Source of the DNA: Saccharum officinarum
Lineage: Eukaryota; Streptophyta; Magnoliopsida; Poales; Poaceae
Direction: 5' to 3'
NCBI GenBank assembly: GCA_020631735.1
Contig: CM036158.1
Location: 81,459,447 to 81,523,446, forward strand
DNA: 64,000 bases
A model generated the notes under the pieces. It worked only from the letters and a program-made list of their open reading frames with translations, made no database searches and was not told where the DNA came from. Of the stretch, positions 21,105 through 36,100 are shown one piece after another. Numbering within the stretch: the stretch's first letter is position 1; every line of letters starts with the position of its first letter. Position numbers and translations under genes: made by a program.

Positions 21105-22798
21105 AAACATTTCATTTTAGCTCTAGGATCAAGAATGAATGCATAAGAATAAATCAGAGGACTTTTCTCCCAATATTTTAGCAATTTTAGCTTCATAGGA
21201 GTAGCAATGTTTCTAAAATTCTGATCCCTTTCAGCTTTCTGCAAATGTTCAACAAGTTCAAGAATATGGTGCAAAACAAGTGGTGAAGTGGGATAATAAA
21301 CACCAGAAAGAGTAACAGTACAGTCATAAAAAAGTTTCAGGAACACAATGATTTGCTCAGCAACATACCAATGCTGTGCAGTCAACAATTTTGTACCATA
21401 GTTAGAATTAATGAACACAGAAAACACTTCTTTGTATGGCAGCAAGTGTTTAAGCATCAAGGAAGTAGAATTCCATCTAACATCCATGTCCAAGCCAAAC
21501 TTCCTAGGTCTAAGACCTTGAGTAATGCAATAATTTTTGAACAATGCAATTCTCTGATTAGATGAATTTAAAAAGTTTATTGCAGTTATCACATCTTCAG
21601 TTAAAGGTTTTAACCTTTTCAAGCCAGATTTAACAATTAAATTGATGATATGGCAAGCACAGCGCTGATGAACAAGCAAGTATTTAACTTTGGTAGGCTC
21701 ATCACGTGTAGGTACAGGATAAGAACCCAAGTAACTAAACAAGATAGGTTGCAAAATTTAATGAGCCTTTGAATTCTAGAGTCACAGCAAAAACCTTATC
21801 AATCAGCCCAAATTTCTCAACTACACTAGCAATTCTATTAGTAATATTTTCACATGTATGTTTCACCTCAATCAGCTGGAAACCAACAACTTTTTCTGTA
21901 TTACCCAATCTGCACTAACATAATGAGCAACAACAGAGATATAATCTTCCTTAGCATTACCAGACCAGATATCAGAGGTCAAAGAAACAGAGGATGCAGC
22001 AGGCAGCAAAGATTTCATAAGCATATCACGTTGTTCGCCAAAAAACTTAGCCATATCTCTAGTTGTGGTTTGCCTAGATATCTTTTGAAACAGACGGTTA
22101 TGAGCACGTTTAATGTAATCTTCCCAAGCTTGTGTCTCACCTACACCTAATGGAAGGTCCAGCCTAGCAATCAAACGACATAGCTCAATGCGGGCAACCA
22201 TTGGATCATACACCCAGTTTTTCAAACCGTCAGGATTCAAAGCTAGCCTAGACTGGACCATAGATGCAGCATTACGTTTTGACATACAAGATTTCATATG
22301 ACGTCGCAAATGGCCAGTGCCAGCAGCATAACGAGTAGTGTAACGAGAACGACAATGCTTATAGATCACAGCAACACGAGTGTTACCTTCCTTGATCTCA
22401 TGGAAGTAACCCCTTACATCAGATTTCTTACCAGTGCCAGCTCCAGAGGTGGTTGAGGTACCATAAGTGTTAGTGCCAGTAGAGGCAGCCACTCCACCCT
22501 CGTCGTCGCCGTCGATCTCGATGGTCTCGAGCTAGCTGCCGATGTTGGCGTCACCGAGGTCGATGCCGAACAAGCCGGCTGCATCATCACGCATGTCGTC
22601 GTCGTCCTCGGCCTCGGCTTCCAGCTCGTCATCCGTCTGCGGCGCTAGGTCATCGCCATCGACGAGGGGTGGATGTTCATCCAGCCCACGCGTTGCGAGC
22701 CTAGCACCTGCACCGGATGACGACGACAACCGCCCTCGACCAACTGCTCCAGCGCGACCAGCACCGCCCCTCAACAGCCGCTTCGGTGGCCTGGCCAT
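21105..22798 (-). pseudogene. hAT-superfamily transposase, broken
   Basis: Starts at ATG 22798 (MARPPKRLLRGG), followed by an acidic stretch and a BED-type zinc finger (HLRRHMKSC at its end). Next comes the hAT catalytic region (SVSLTSDIWSGN, LLVHQRCACHIINLIVKSGL, VRWNSTSLMLKHLL) and the insertion domain (ILDPRAKMKC), where the gap cuts it before the C-terminal dimerisation domain. Damage: in-frame TAG at 22532-22534, a frameshift near 21890 and another near 21775. The first finger cysteine position is also replaced. Cut-and-paste DNA transposase, acting in the nucleus when intact. A TATATAAG at about 22985-22992 (minus) sits where a promoter would. Confidence 0.88.
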
Positions 22799-23215
22799 GT
22801 CTAGTCCACCAGAGGACGAAGACGCGGCGTCAGGCACATTCCTGCACACAGACGAACAAGAAAGAAGATACACAGTAAGAAAAAACACATGAACTACAAG
22901 GGCGAATGCAGATCTACGATGCTATGGTTAGGGTTTAGGGTTCACAGTACCTGTGCGAATGGGGGGAGCGCCGCGGCTTGTGGCTTATATATGGGGGAGC
23001 GCTGCGGTTAGTGGGCTGGGCCGGCCAAAATAGTCGTTGGGGGCATCGGGCCGGTGGCCGTGCTGGCCTATTTACCGGGCCGTGCCACGGGCCAGGGTGA
23101 CGGCCCAGGCACGGCCTGGTGCCTCAGGCCGGGCCGGCACGGGCACGCTGGCACCGGGCCGGGCCAAATCCCCGTGCCGCGGGCCGTGCCAACGGGCCAC
23201 GGGCTGCATGGCCAT
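22799..23215 (-). mobile_element. 5' region of the hAT element
   Basis: Leader and promoter region of the transposase gene, then a GC-rich block of GGCCCG/GGCACG repeats (23020-23215) as found near the ends of related grass hAT elements. The exact terminal inverted repeat could not be fixed; ATATGGCCATGCAGCCCG on the minus strand near 23210 is a candidate. Confidence 0.55.
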
Positions 23216-23293
23216 ATATACCAGTGATAAGTTGCTGGTGTACTTTACTCAAAGTAAAATATTACGCGTCACGTATGCTCCCAACAGAGAATA

Positions 23294-23308
23294 GACAGTT
23301 GTGCATTT
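23294..23308 (+). repeat. Target-site duplication of the minus-strand LINE (left copy)
   Basis: GACAGTTGTGCATTT, identical to 23900-23914. A third partial copy (GACAGTTGTGCA) is at 23933-23944. Confidence 0.88.
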
Positions 23309-23899
23309 TTTTCTCGAATACGCAGGAGAGCTGCGTATCATTCCATTAAGAAGAAGAGTTGTAAAATACAACACGCACACCACCCACACACTTTCCAGAA
23401 CAAACAACGCGCATCTAGCGCACTAGGTGGTCTAACATCCGGACCAACCTAGCAGACTGCTCTCCGGTTCGATATTACATAAATGGAACAACCAACATGA
23501 AAACACTGCCGCGCCCTACGGGTCTTCCACGAAGAGCTCACACGCGCGCCCGTTGAACGCTGGAAACAACACGTCAAGGGCCTCCACCTGGCTCAACGAC
23601 AAGATCCCAGAACGCAAGGCATCGAGAATTCCCTTGGGCGCAGGTGAAACCGTAACGGCCGGCGGCGCAATCCCCAATCGCTGCTGGAGGAGTACCTCGC
23701 CCCGCCGGGAGGCCGGCACTTGTGCCAACGGTTGGGCGGCAGTCTGTGTTGCGCCTGACAGGCAGGGGCCTCCTGACTCTCGCCCTCTGTCACGGTGGAG
23801 AGGCAATCAGGGGCGGCTCCCGCTCAACCCGCATCTCATCAAGAAACCGTGCGAGGCGCCGAGCGGCCTCGTGACGCGTGGGCGTCTCATCGCCAATCT
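23309..23899 (-). mobile_element. 5'-truncated LINE 3' end, minus strand
   Basis: About 590 bp between two identical 15-bp duplications. On the minus strand it ends ACTCTTCTTCTTAATGGAAT, GATACGCAGCTCTCCTGCGT, ATTCGAG and an A tail, the standard grass LINE 3' end. A 96-codon frame (23806-23516) ends upstream of the 3' UTR; its function is not recognised and a LINE-derived C-terminal fragment is likely. Confidence 0.85.
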
Positions 23900-23911
23900 G
23901 ACAGTTGTGCA

Positions 23912-23932
23912 TTTACACACCCAAAAAAAAAA
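23912..23932 (+). mobile_element. 21-bp poly(A)-tailed micro-insertion
   Basis: TTTACACACCC plus ten A lies between GACAGTTGTGCA (23900-23911) and GACAGTTGTGCA (23933-23944). It reads as an extremely truncated retroinsertion with its own 12-bp duplication, made before the neighbouring LINE landed on the same target. Confidence 0.6.
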
Positions 23933-23944
23933 GACAGTTGTGCA

Positions 23945-24566
23945 AGTTCTTTACGGTAATCAGCGCAGCAAACATAGCCTGACTAGATCATATACAAGCA
24001 CGTATCTGCTGCTTTGAAACCAAATCGGAGTATACGCAACTGGCTATCTGAATCGATTCGATCGATCAAGAAACAAACAGAATTGTTCATAAAAAGGAAA
24101 AAAAAACACCGCATACAAATATGGTAGAATCGAATGGGATTCAGATGGCTCTAGTTTATTCTCCGTGGCTAATCACAATGAACCCGGCTTTTTGCACACC
24201 ACTCATGTCCTCTGGGGCCTCAAGATTCCACGTAAACCAAAAGGAGAAATCGTTAGAAAGCATCCCTTTAATTACAACTGCGGTTGCAATAATCAGCAGA
24301 TCCTGCTACCATCACTCGCAAAACAAAGCGCAGCTCACGGAAGAGTATGCTCTGCATTCAAAGCCCCTGACCTATTCTTCCACTCCTGATCATAACACCG
24401 CCACTCGTTATCAACATTCGGGCGGAGATTGCACGATAAAACAGTGCATTTCAATCCCACTCCTAGTAGTGCAACAGACGTCCCAGTGATCTGATTTGGA
24501 GGATTCTTGGCATTGTACCTTTTTTTCAAAGGGCATCGACACGGAGTAGTTGGGAGACTTTGTTTC
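23945..24566. other. 3' flank and probable 3' UTR of the BSK gene
   Basis: No further gene. The last few hundred bases before 24567 are the expected 3' UTR of the minus-strand kinase gene; no distinct poly(A) signal was assigned. Confidence 0.5.
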
Positions 24567-28406
<3,840 letters not shown>

Positions 28407-28666
28407 GGGCGGGAATGGAGATCTAGGATGCTTAGCGAAGCAAGAGCGATGAGGTCGGTGGGAATGGGAGTGCGAGAGCGTGCGCTCAGCTCTGCTCCAG
28501 TCCAGCGCGGGGGAGCGTGGAATGGAGCAGCAGAAGTGAGCTAGTGAAGGTGAGGCGGCAGGAGGCAGGGCTCCGAGAGAAGCGCGGCAGCAGCACACAG
28601 GGGTGGTGGGGGATCCGGTAGGTGCGCCCGCAACACCAAGCATCCCCATCTCGGGCTTTCTTTCTT

Positions 28667-28675
28667 TTTATATAA
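28667..28675 (-). promoter_or_regulatory. Candidate TATA box of the BSK gene
   Basis: TATATAAA on the minus strand about 265 bases upstream of the BSK ATG, followed by a CT-rich, GC-rich leader. Position fits a normal plant 5' UTR; not otherwise tested. Confidence 0.4.
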
Positions 28676-28822
28676 AATTAAAAATAAATAAAACCCCCCA
28701 AATCTGGTCTAATACTATTATTTTTTTAAAACAAAAACCTATAGTTTAAGGTGGTGTGTCTTTTCGTCTGATGATTCAAATCAAACGGTTTCCCATGAAA
28801 AATTAGAGAGGATGTACCCCTC

Positions 28823-29059
28823 CTCCCTCCCATTAAAAGTGTCGTTTTTTTATTTTTATACTCTATATTTGACCGTTCATCTTATTTAAATTTTTTATAC
28901 AAATAATAAAATAAATAAGTAATTACTAAAGTATCTATAATAATAAAATAAATCATAATAAAATAAATCATAACAAAATAAATAATATTTATATAATGTT
29001 TTTAAATAAAACAAACGATCAAAAAGTTAAAAACGATATTTTCAATGAGACAGAGGGAG
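28823..29059. mobile_element. Stowaway MITE
   Basis: CTCCCTCCCATTAAAAGTGT at the left pairs loosely with ATTTTCAATGAGACAGAGGG and AG at the right; the interior is nearly all A/T with TAATAAAATAAATCA repeats. It lies about 150 bp beyond the candidate BSK TATA box. Confidence 0.78.
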
Positions 29060-29224
29060 CGGGATTTTTGTTATCGTCTTCGGAACACAGAATCGGAGAG
29101 CGGAGAGCAATGGGCAAGGAGACCAGGACGCATGGCATTGGCAATTTGGCATGCAGCTTTTGGGCTCATGTTCCGAGATACAACGAGTTTGGTAGTACAA
29201 ATTGAAGAGTCAAAGTAAGGTTGT

Positions 29225-29508
29225 GGCCTTGTTTAGTTCCCAAATTTCCCCCAAATTTTACTATGCAAAAAGAAGATTTCCCATCACATCAAAATGCCGG
29301 CAAATGCATGGAGTACTAAATGTAGATGAAATCAAAAACTAATTGTACAGTTTTGTTGTACTTTACGAGACGAACATTTTGAGTCTAATTAATCAATTTT
29401 TGGACAATTTTTTGCACTTAAAAACAAAAGTTGCTACAGTGTCCCGACCCGGGCACTGTAGCTACAGTGCTCGAATCGGGCCCCCGATTTGGGGAACTAA
29501 ACACGGCC
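29225..29508. mobile_element. Tourist-like MITE with TGT duplication
   Basis: GGCCTTGTTTAGTTCCC to GGGAACTAAACACGGCC, 284 bp, flanked by TGT at 29222-29224 and 29509-29511. A small internal hairpin of CCCGACCCGGGCACTGTAGC type sits near the right end. Confidence 0.88.
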
Positions 29509-29744
29509 TGTGTTTAGATACTTGAAAGTTTCAAAAATTTTATAAAATTCTTCGTCGCATCGAATCTTTATATGCATGAAGCATTAAATATGGATTAAAA
29601 AAATAACTAATTACACAGTTTGGTTGTAAATCACGAGACGAATCTTTCGAACCTAATTAGCCCATGATTAGACATTAATTGTTAAATAAAAACGAAAGAG
29701 TTACTGTGCTTCCAAAAATTTTACAGCCCCATCTAAACACAGCC
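29505..29744. mobile_element. Tourist-like MITE abutting the previous copy
   Basis: GGCCTGTGTTTAGAT to ATCTAAACACAGCC, about 240 bp; its left end shares GGCC with the right end of the 29225 element. Same family as 5743 and 12509. Confidence 0.8.
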
Positions 29745-30348
29745 TAATTTGACAACTGCATATTTCCTGTTCGGATGCTTGCCCATATACTCCGTAATCG
29801 TTTCGAGAAGCATAACCGATCTACTAGGAGTATCAATCTATGGCCACAGTATAGGAGTACCAAAGTTCCGATCCTGAGTCCTGACTGCTGCCTTCTTTTT
29901 ACTGCGGGAGACGATGCAAAGCTGCGTTAATGAGTACTCCTACGTACAATAATCGGCAGCAAGCAAAACTCGCAAGGCCTGCAACAGCGCACACGGCACA
30001 CGAGCGAGCCGGCAGCGGCAGGGGCAGGGGCAGGGGCAGGGGCAGCTGGGGCGCAGCAGCATGCAGCCAGAATGGTGATCGCCTCCATGACTGCCCGCGT
30101 CCGGGTTCGCCAGCCAGCCAGCCACGAGCCATCGATCAATCGATGCCATGAGGGACCACACGAGTCGCAAACGTCGCTGTCGCAGGCTCGACACGTGGGC
30201 TTCCTGCAGCGCCGCGCTGTTCTCTGTTCCGCGCGGCTCCACCGTTGCCTCTTCCCTCTACTCTAGCTCCGGCAGAGGCCCACCCGTCAGGGGTGACGCG
30301 ACGCCACTACGGGCGGGCCCCATACCCTGTGGCTGCCGCGCCACATTC
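29745..30348. other. Intergenic, GC-rich in the second half
   Basis: Includes a (GGCAGG)n-type simple repeat, GGGGCA five times, at 30015-30045. Several compositionally open frames but no recognised protein. Confidence 0.5.
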
Positions 30349-30497
30349 GGGTGTGTATAGTAGGTGAAAAGCAGCACCTTTCGTTTTTATTTCATAAATA
30401 TTATCCAACCATGAAGTAACTAGACTCAAAAGATTCGTCTCGATATTTATAGACAAACTATGCAATTAGTTATTTTTTTACCTATATTTAATACTCT
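30349..30497. mobile_element. Left half of a Tourist-like MITE split by the gypsy element
   Basis: Starts GGGTGTGTATAG; GATTCGTCTCGATATTTAT and the following sequence are the family interior in inverted orientation. It stops at ACTCT (30493-30497), which is repeated at 43081-43085 where the MITE resumes. Confidence 0.8.
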
Positions 30498-31582
30498 TGT
30501 CGGTGTTCGGACCCGAGGAGGTCCTAAACCAACGAGTAAATGCTGCGTGTCTCTTTCCTGGATGGTGATGCAAGGAGAACACACAGGGGTTTATCCTGGT
30601 TCGGGCAAAATAAGGCCCTACGTCCAGCGAGAGGGAGAAGTTTGTATTTCCTTGCATCGAAGTGCTCGTGTAGGGGTTACAAGCATGTGAGAGAGGGCGT
30701 CGAGCCCAAGTCTCAAAGAGAGAAAAAAGAGGACAAGGGTGATTACTTGAGATATCGATCTCTATCTTGCGTCTTGCCTGTTGTCTCTTGTATTTCTTCA
30801 TTGTCCGTCCCCGTTGTAGAACCCTGGCCTGCCCTTTTATAGGGCGAGAGGAGGCCAAGACGACGGGGAGCCTTGAGGTGATGTTTTGTCGATTCCTGTT
30901 GAGTTGACCGTAGCGACGTGCTCTGGGAATGGCTGGCCATCCCTGGACACCATGGCGTCGTGGGAGACGAGACGGCGAAATGACCCGGAGCGCCGTGCCA
31001 CACCGTCCTTCCCTTGCCGTTGAACTGTGCCGAGTGTCGAGGTTGGGTCGAGGCCGGGTCGAGACTGTATGGATAAGGCCGAATCCCCGAGATTGCGGAG
31101 AACGGGCCTTGTCTTATCCTCCCTCGAGGGTGATCGATGGTAAACAGTGCGCGGTAAGGTGGGTACAGTGACGGTTTTCACCTCCCATCACGGGATGGGC
31201 GGTAAAACAGTGAGATCTGACACGGGCATTGTTCCCACGTCGATCCTGGTCGCAGCCATGCCGGTAGGTGGTAGTAGGTAACCGCATTAAATGCTATGGC
31301 TTTTGTCCTGGGGTAGGTAAAGAGAAGGAGCCGAGGCGCTCGACCCGGGCTTACGCGAGTCGGAGTTTTCCCCAGTGGGCGGACGAGCCTCGCGCGGGTC
31401 GGAGCGCCATCGAGGTACCTTGTTGTACGAGATGGGGCGCGGTCGAGGCGCCCCGTCGAGCGGGCCTCGTACGGGGCGGACTGGATACGCGGTCGAGGCG
31501 GGCTGCCTTTTATTGCGGTTTCAGTCGTTTTAGTTTTTTATTAGCGATGGATGTGGGTACCCCCGTACTGTTGGTACCGACA
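30498..31582 (-). repeat. LTR of Tat-lineage gypsy element (3' LTR in element orientation)
   Basis: TGTCGGTGTTCGG to GGTACCGACA, 1085 bp, a few percent different from the LTR at 41964-43080. A TATA box (CTATAAAA, minus) lies at about 30836-30842. GGCTCGGGGGCTAC next to it on the minus strand (31583-31596) is a plausible polypurine tract. Confidence 0.93.
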
Positions 31583-32990
31583 GTAGCCCCCGAGCCTTTG
31601 GGTGAGTGTGTGATCACTCTCCCAGAGGTTTGTTTGAACTGGAGTCGTAGCGTCGTGATTTTTTCCGGTGGGGGCGCGCGAGCGCACCCGCCGGGTGTAG
31701 CCCCCGAGGCCTCGGTGGAGTGTTGAGACTCCTCCGAGGTCTTGCATTCGTTTTATCGGGGAATGATTCGTTGCGGTCAAGCCCCCGAGCCTCGCGCGCA
31801 CGAGGTCGATCAGAGTCCCGGCCGTCTTTTGCTGTGCGACCCTCATGCTCCTCCTTCAGGAAGGAGGAGGGGTGGGGAATGTCGTACTACCCCTGTTTGG
31901 GTGAGTTCCGACGATCTCCGGTGAGCTGCTAGCGGGGGAATTCGAGTGAGAGCCCGTGCCCCAGTCGTTAGGGGTCGGCTAGTGGCCCGGAGGCGCTCTC
32001 AAAGATGCCAAGAAGTGGTCGTGTGGATCTCGATTCCCTGCGACAGGATTCGAGGGCTCGGTGCCTCCCCCGAGGGGATTCCTACGCCGACCTCCTCCTT
32101 TGGCCTCGAATACGTCCTGGGGTGCCTCGAGAGCGTGGCTCGAGCCCTGGCCATGTACGGGCGCACCCTTGGTCGTCCCTAACTCTGTTACTCGAGGGCA
32201 GCTGTCGAACCCTAGTCGAGGGCCAGCTTTCGATCCCTCAAGGTTTAGGTTTCTGCGGTCGAGCCCCCGAGCCTCGTGCCCATGAGGTCGATCAGAGTCC
32301 GGACCATCTTTTACTATTCGTCCCTCACGCTCCTTTTCCAAAAAAAAGGAGGAGGGGTGGAGAACGTCGTACTACCCTCGTTTGGGCGAGTTCCGATGGC
32401 CTCCGGTGAGCTGCTAACGGGGAAATTCGAGTGAGAGCCCATGCCCCAGTCGTTAGGGGTCGGCTAGTGGCCCAGAGGCGCTCTCAAAGATGCCAAGAAG
32501 TGGTCGTGTGGATCTCGATTCCCTGCGACAGGATTCGAGGGCTCGGTGCCTCCCCCGAGGGGATTCCTACGTCGACCTCCTCCTTTGGCCTCGAATACGT
32601 CCTGGGGTGCCTCGAGAGCGTGGCTCGAGCCCTGGCCATGTACGGGCGCACCCTTGGTCGTCCCTAACTCTGTTGCTCGAGGGCAGCTGTCGAACCCTGG
32701 TCGAGGGCCAGCTTCCGCTCCCTCGAGGCTCATACCGGGCTCGGGGCCCGTTTCCCAGGTATTCGGGAATATCCGTCCGCGGATCCCTCCCCCGCTCGTT
32801 AGCCGGGCGCGTCTTTTTAGGAGGGGAGGCGAGATCGGCGTGGTAGTGGGCGACGTGGCGTACGGTTACGACGTTGGGGACGGCCACGTACCCAACTCCT
32901 GCGAGATGTAAGGAAACGGTTAGGTGGGCGCATTTAATGTGGGAAACTGTTCCTACCTTTTCGTGCGGCCATTGGGCTTCCGCCTGGGCA
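31583..32990 (+). other. Non-coding region between polypurine tract and antisense gene
   Basis: Holds repeated AGCCCCCGAGCCTCG motifs (31586, 31697, 31781, 32262) resembling the polypurine tract, and a tandem duplication (see 31775-32717). Open frames here follow from GC content and repeat each other in the two tandem copies. Confidence 0.6.
31775..32717. repeat. Tandem duplication, period 485 bp, inside the gypsy element
   Basis: The unit containing AGATGCCAAGAAGTGGTCGT (32003 and 32488) and CATGTACGGGCGCACCCTTG is present twice, starting around AAGCCCCCGAGCCTCG and ending at GAGGGCCAGCTT. Copies differ at scattered bases only. It lies just upstream of the TATA box of the antisense gene. 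Confidence 0.88.
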
Positions 32991-32997
32991 TATAAAA
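32991..32997 (+). promoter_or_regulatory. TATA box of the antisense gene in the gypsy element
   Basis: TATAAAA in GGGCATATAAAATCAAGG, about 150 bases upstream of the ATG at 33143, on the strand opposite to gag-pol. A C/T-rich leader follows. Confidence 0.6.
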
Positions 32998-33142
32998 TCA
33001 AGGCCTAGGGGTCTGCGTTCCCCACCGGTCCCTTGTGCTCCTGCAATCTTCTGCCTCAGACAACCCTTGCCTTATTGCGCTCTCCGCCCGCGTCGCTGCC
33101 GCCACCGCATCCTCTCCGTCCACCCCCCTTCTGACAGCACCG

Positions 33143-36100
33143 ATGGCAGGAAAGAGCCAGATCCTCCCCGCCGACGACTGGGCCGCCTCCTCAGTGACGG
33201 AGAGGAGGTTGGAAGAGTTGGTCGAGGACGGGCTGCTGCGGCCAAGGACGAGCTGGTCGCAGCCGGAGTGGATCGCGCCGCCTCCTGCCCACTGGGAGCC
33301 GGCGCCCCCTGAAGGGTACGTGGTGAGCTTCGTCTGCTTCCACGAGCGGGGGTTTGGCGTGCCGGCGTCCGTCTTCATGCGCGTGCTCCTCCACTACTAC
33401 CAGGTGGAGCTTCACCACCTTGCCCCCAACGCCGTTGCGCAGGCCGCCATCTTCGCGGTGGTCTACGGGGGCTACCTTGGGGTGGAGCCGTAGTGGAACC
33501 TGTGGCTTCACCTTTTCAAGGCCGAGCTCTTCGCCAAGAAGGCGGGGAAGAAGGGCATCCTGTGCGCGGCTCGAGTAGGGAGCTGCGTCCTGCAGGTGAG
33601 GTCGAGCCGGGCGGATCTGTACATCCCAGCTCGCCTCATCTCTTCGAACAGCGGGTGGCACGAGGGTTGGTTCTACCTCCGCAACGATGAAAATCAGTTG
33701 CCGAGGTACACCGGCCGCGTGCTGACCGCTCGAGAGGATCGCTGGATGTACGGAGTGCCGAAAGCCGAGAAGCCGCGCCTGGACCCACTGCTGGCGACGC
33801 TGCAGCAGCTTCGCCTTCGGGGCTTGACGGCTGTGGCGGTGGCTGCGGCCTTCCATCGCCGCAGAGTGATGCCGCTGTGCCGGCGTCGTCTCCGCCTCGA
33901 CTAGATGACTCCGGAGGCATCTCTGGAGGGGACCCGGATGTCCCATGAATCCCTTGCCCTCGAGGTCCTCCGGCGAGCGCACCGGATGGTTGGGAACTTC
34001 AAGGTGGAGGAGGCCAACTGGGTCCCTATGAGACCTACCGAAGGGTTCGAGCCCGTGGTACGTATCTTAGGGCTAGTATGTTTGCTAATTTTGTTTATTT
34101 TTGGATTTCGCTGATTTGGTCGAGGCCGGCGCGTAGGATTTGTCGGCGCTGCGGGAAACGCGTCCGCCAGTCCCAGAGGACCAGCCCACCCGGGAGGCTC
34201 GACGCCAGCATGCCTCCAAGAAGAAGTAAACCAAAGAGATGGCCAAGAAGCGGGCAATCCGCAAGGCCAAAGAGGTGGAGGCATTGAAGAAGCTCTGGCG
34301 CCAGCAGACCATCGACGGGGTCCCCCTGGTGCCGTCACCTTCCGAGACGATCTCGGGGGAGGACGACGACAGCAGCGGCGAAGACGACGACGCCCTGTCG
34401 CGGTATGAGATCGCGACCGGACTGGGGAACCTTCCCGACATTCGCCCCCTGCTGGAGCCCATCAGGGGAGCGTCCTCCTCGGTCGTCATGGTCGAGGCGT
34501 CCGAGGAGGAGGAGAAGACAAAGAAGGAGACGGGCCCCTCGACGGGAGGGGCTGCTTTACCCCGGACCCAGCAAGAGGGGTCAACGGGGACGCCCGCACC
34601 AGCCCAGGCCCCGCAAGCTCGGGTTCAGGGTTTAGGACGGCGGTACCGGCGTCGTCATCGGCGGCGACGTCGGCAGGCGTGAGAACCCGAGGCCAGCTGG
34701 CCTCGGAGGCACAGAAGGCGCAGGGCGGTGCGTCGGTCAGGGCCCTAAGGAGTGCCCGGTCTGCTGGTGGGGCCGCTGTGAGGCCACAATCGGCCGCCCC
34801 GGGAGGCACAGATCGCACGGGGTCGAGGCCCTTGGTGCCGATTTCCGGGTAAGCGTTTCTGCTTGGTTGTTCTGCCCTTCTCTGGATCCGTTGGCTGACA
34901 TTTCTTCTCACTTTGCAGGTTAAAGCGGAAGGCGGAGCCGATGGGGCCTACCCCCGTGAAGTCGCTGCGGGCCAGCGCCGTTGTCCTTAACCGGACGGCG
35001 GAGCAGGATGCGGCCTGGGTCCGGCAGGTCGAGGCCGCGAAGGGGCGCCTGCGACGACGGCAGGGGGCAGCGGATGCCACGGTGGTTGCTGACCCTGATC
35101 CTGCCGTGGAGGGGTCCAATCCGGCGGAGATGGTGGCGCATGGTGCGGTCGAGGCGGGGCCCAGGTCATCGGCGACGGCCGAGGCTGCCGTCGAGGTCGT
35201 GATAGGCGAGGCACCCGTCCGCGGCGCGGAGCGGGCGGGTGCTGACGTGACCATGGAGGAGGTCGCGTCGGCGTCGGGGCAGGAGGCGGCCGTGGCGAGG
35301 GGGTCACGGCCGCAGCAAGACCCGTCGGCGGAGCCAGCGGGTACGGTGGAGGGTGGGGCGGTCGAGCCCCTGACCGGAGCACCAGAAGAAGAGGCGCTGG
35401 CTCTGGGGGCGCCAACGGTCGAGGCGCCGGCTCCGGAGGCGCCGGCGGTTGAGGGGCCAGTTCCCTTAGGAGGGTGGGCGCCCATGACCGTGGACCTTAC
35501 CCTCGACGACACCCCCCTGGACAAAGGGAAACAAGTGATGGGGGTCGAGTGGGGTGAGGCCACGGATCAGGCCGGTGCCTCGACAGCCGTTGGAGAGGCG
35601 GGAACTGCGGGCGAGGTCAGTCCTTCCGTGGGACCGGGAGACGCCCCGGCCGGGTCATCGTCGTCATGGCCCGACATCGCCGCGCTAGTGATAGCGCGGG
35701 CAAAGACGAAGATACCGAGGTGGGGGCCGTCTCTCCAGTTTAGGGACGCCGCGAACCCCGATGCCGAGCCCATCTTCGTCCTGAACGACAAAGATGAAGT
35801 GCACCGATGGGAGTACCTCGAGGGCGTCCGCCGGGGTATGATCGACCCATCATCTTTCTCCGTGGTTTTCTTGGTGTCTTTTTCCCTCGGCTTTTTAACA
35901 TTTTCGGTTTTTTTTGGATTGCGTTCAGGAGCTGAAGGAGTACTCCCGCCGCAAGTCACTCTTCATCCGGGATGAGAGTGGCGTGTGGGCCGCGCTGTCT
36001 CAGCAATGGGTCCTAGTCGAGGAGGCCCAGAAACGGCTTTCCGATCGGAACGCCGAAATGGCTGAGCTGCGCGTCACGTACGCGGTGGTGAAGGAGGAGG

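Noticed and set aside
31268..32911. Multiple 70-150 codon frames on both strands
   Set aside because: They lie in gypsy LTR and non-coding DNA, repeat each other across the 485-bp tandem copies, and show no domain.
34745..35563. 272-codon minus-strand frame, Ser/Ala/Pro-rich
   Set aside because: Antisense shadow of the Ala/Glu-rich part of the plus-strand retrotransposon gene.
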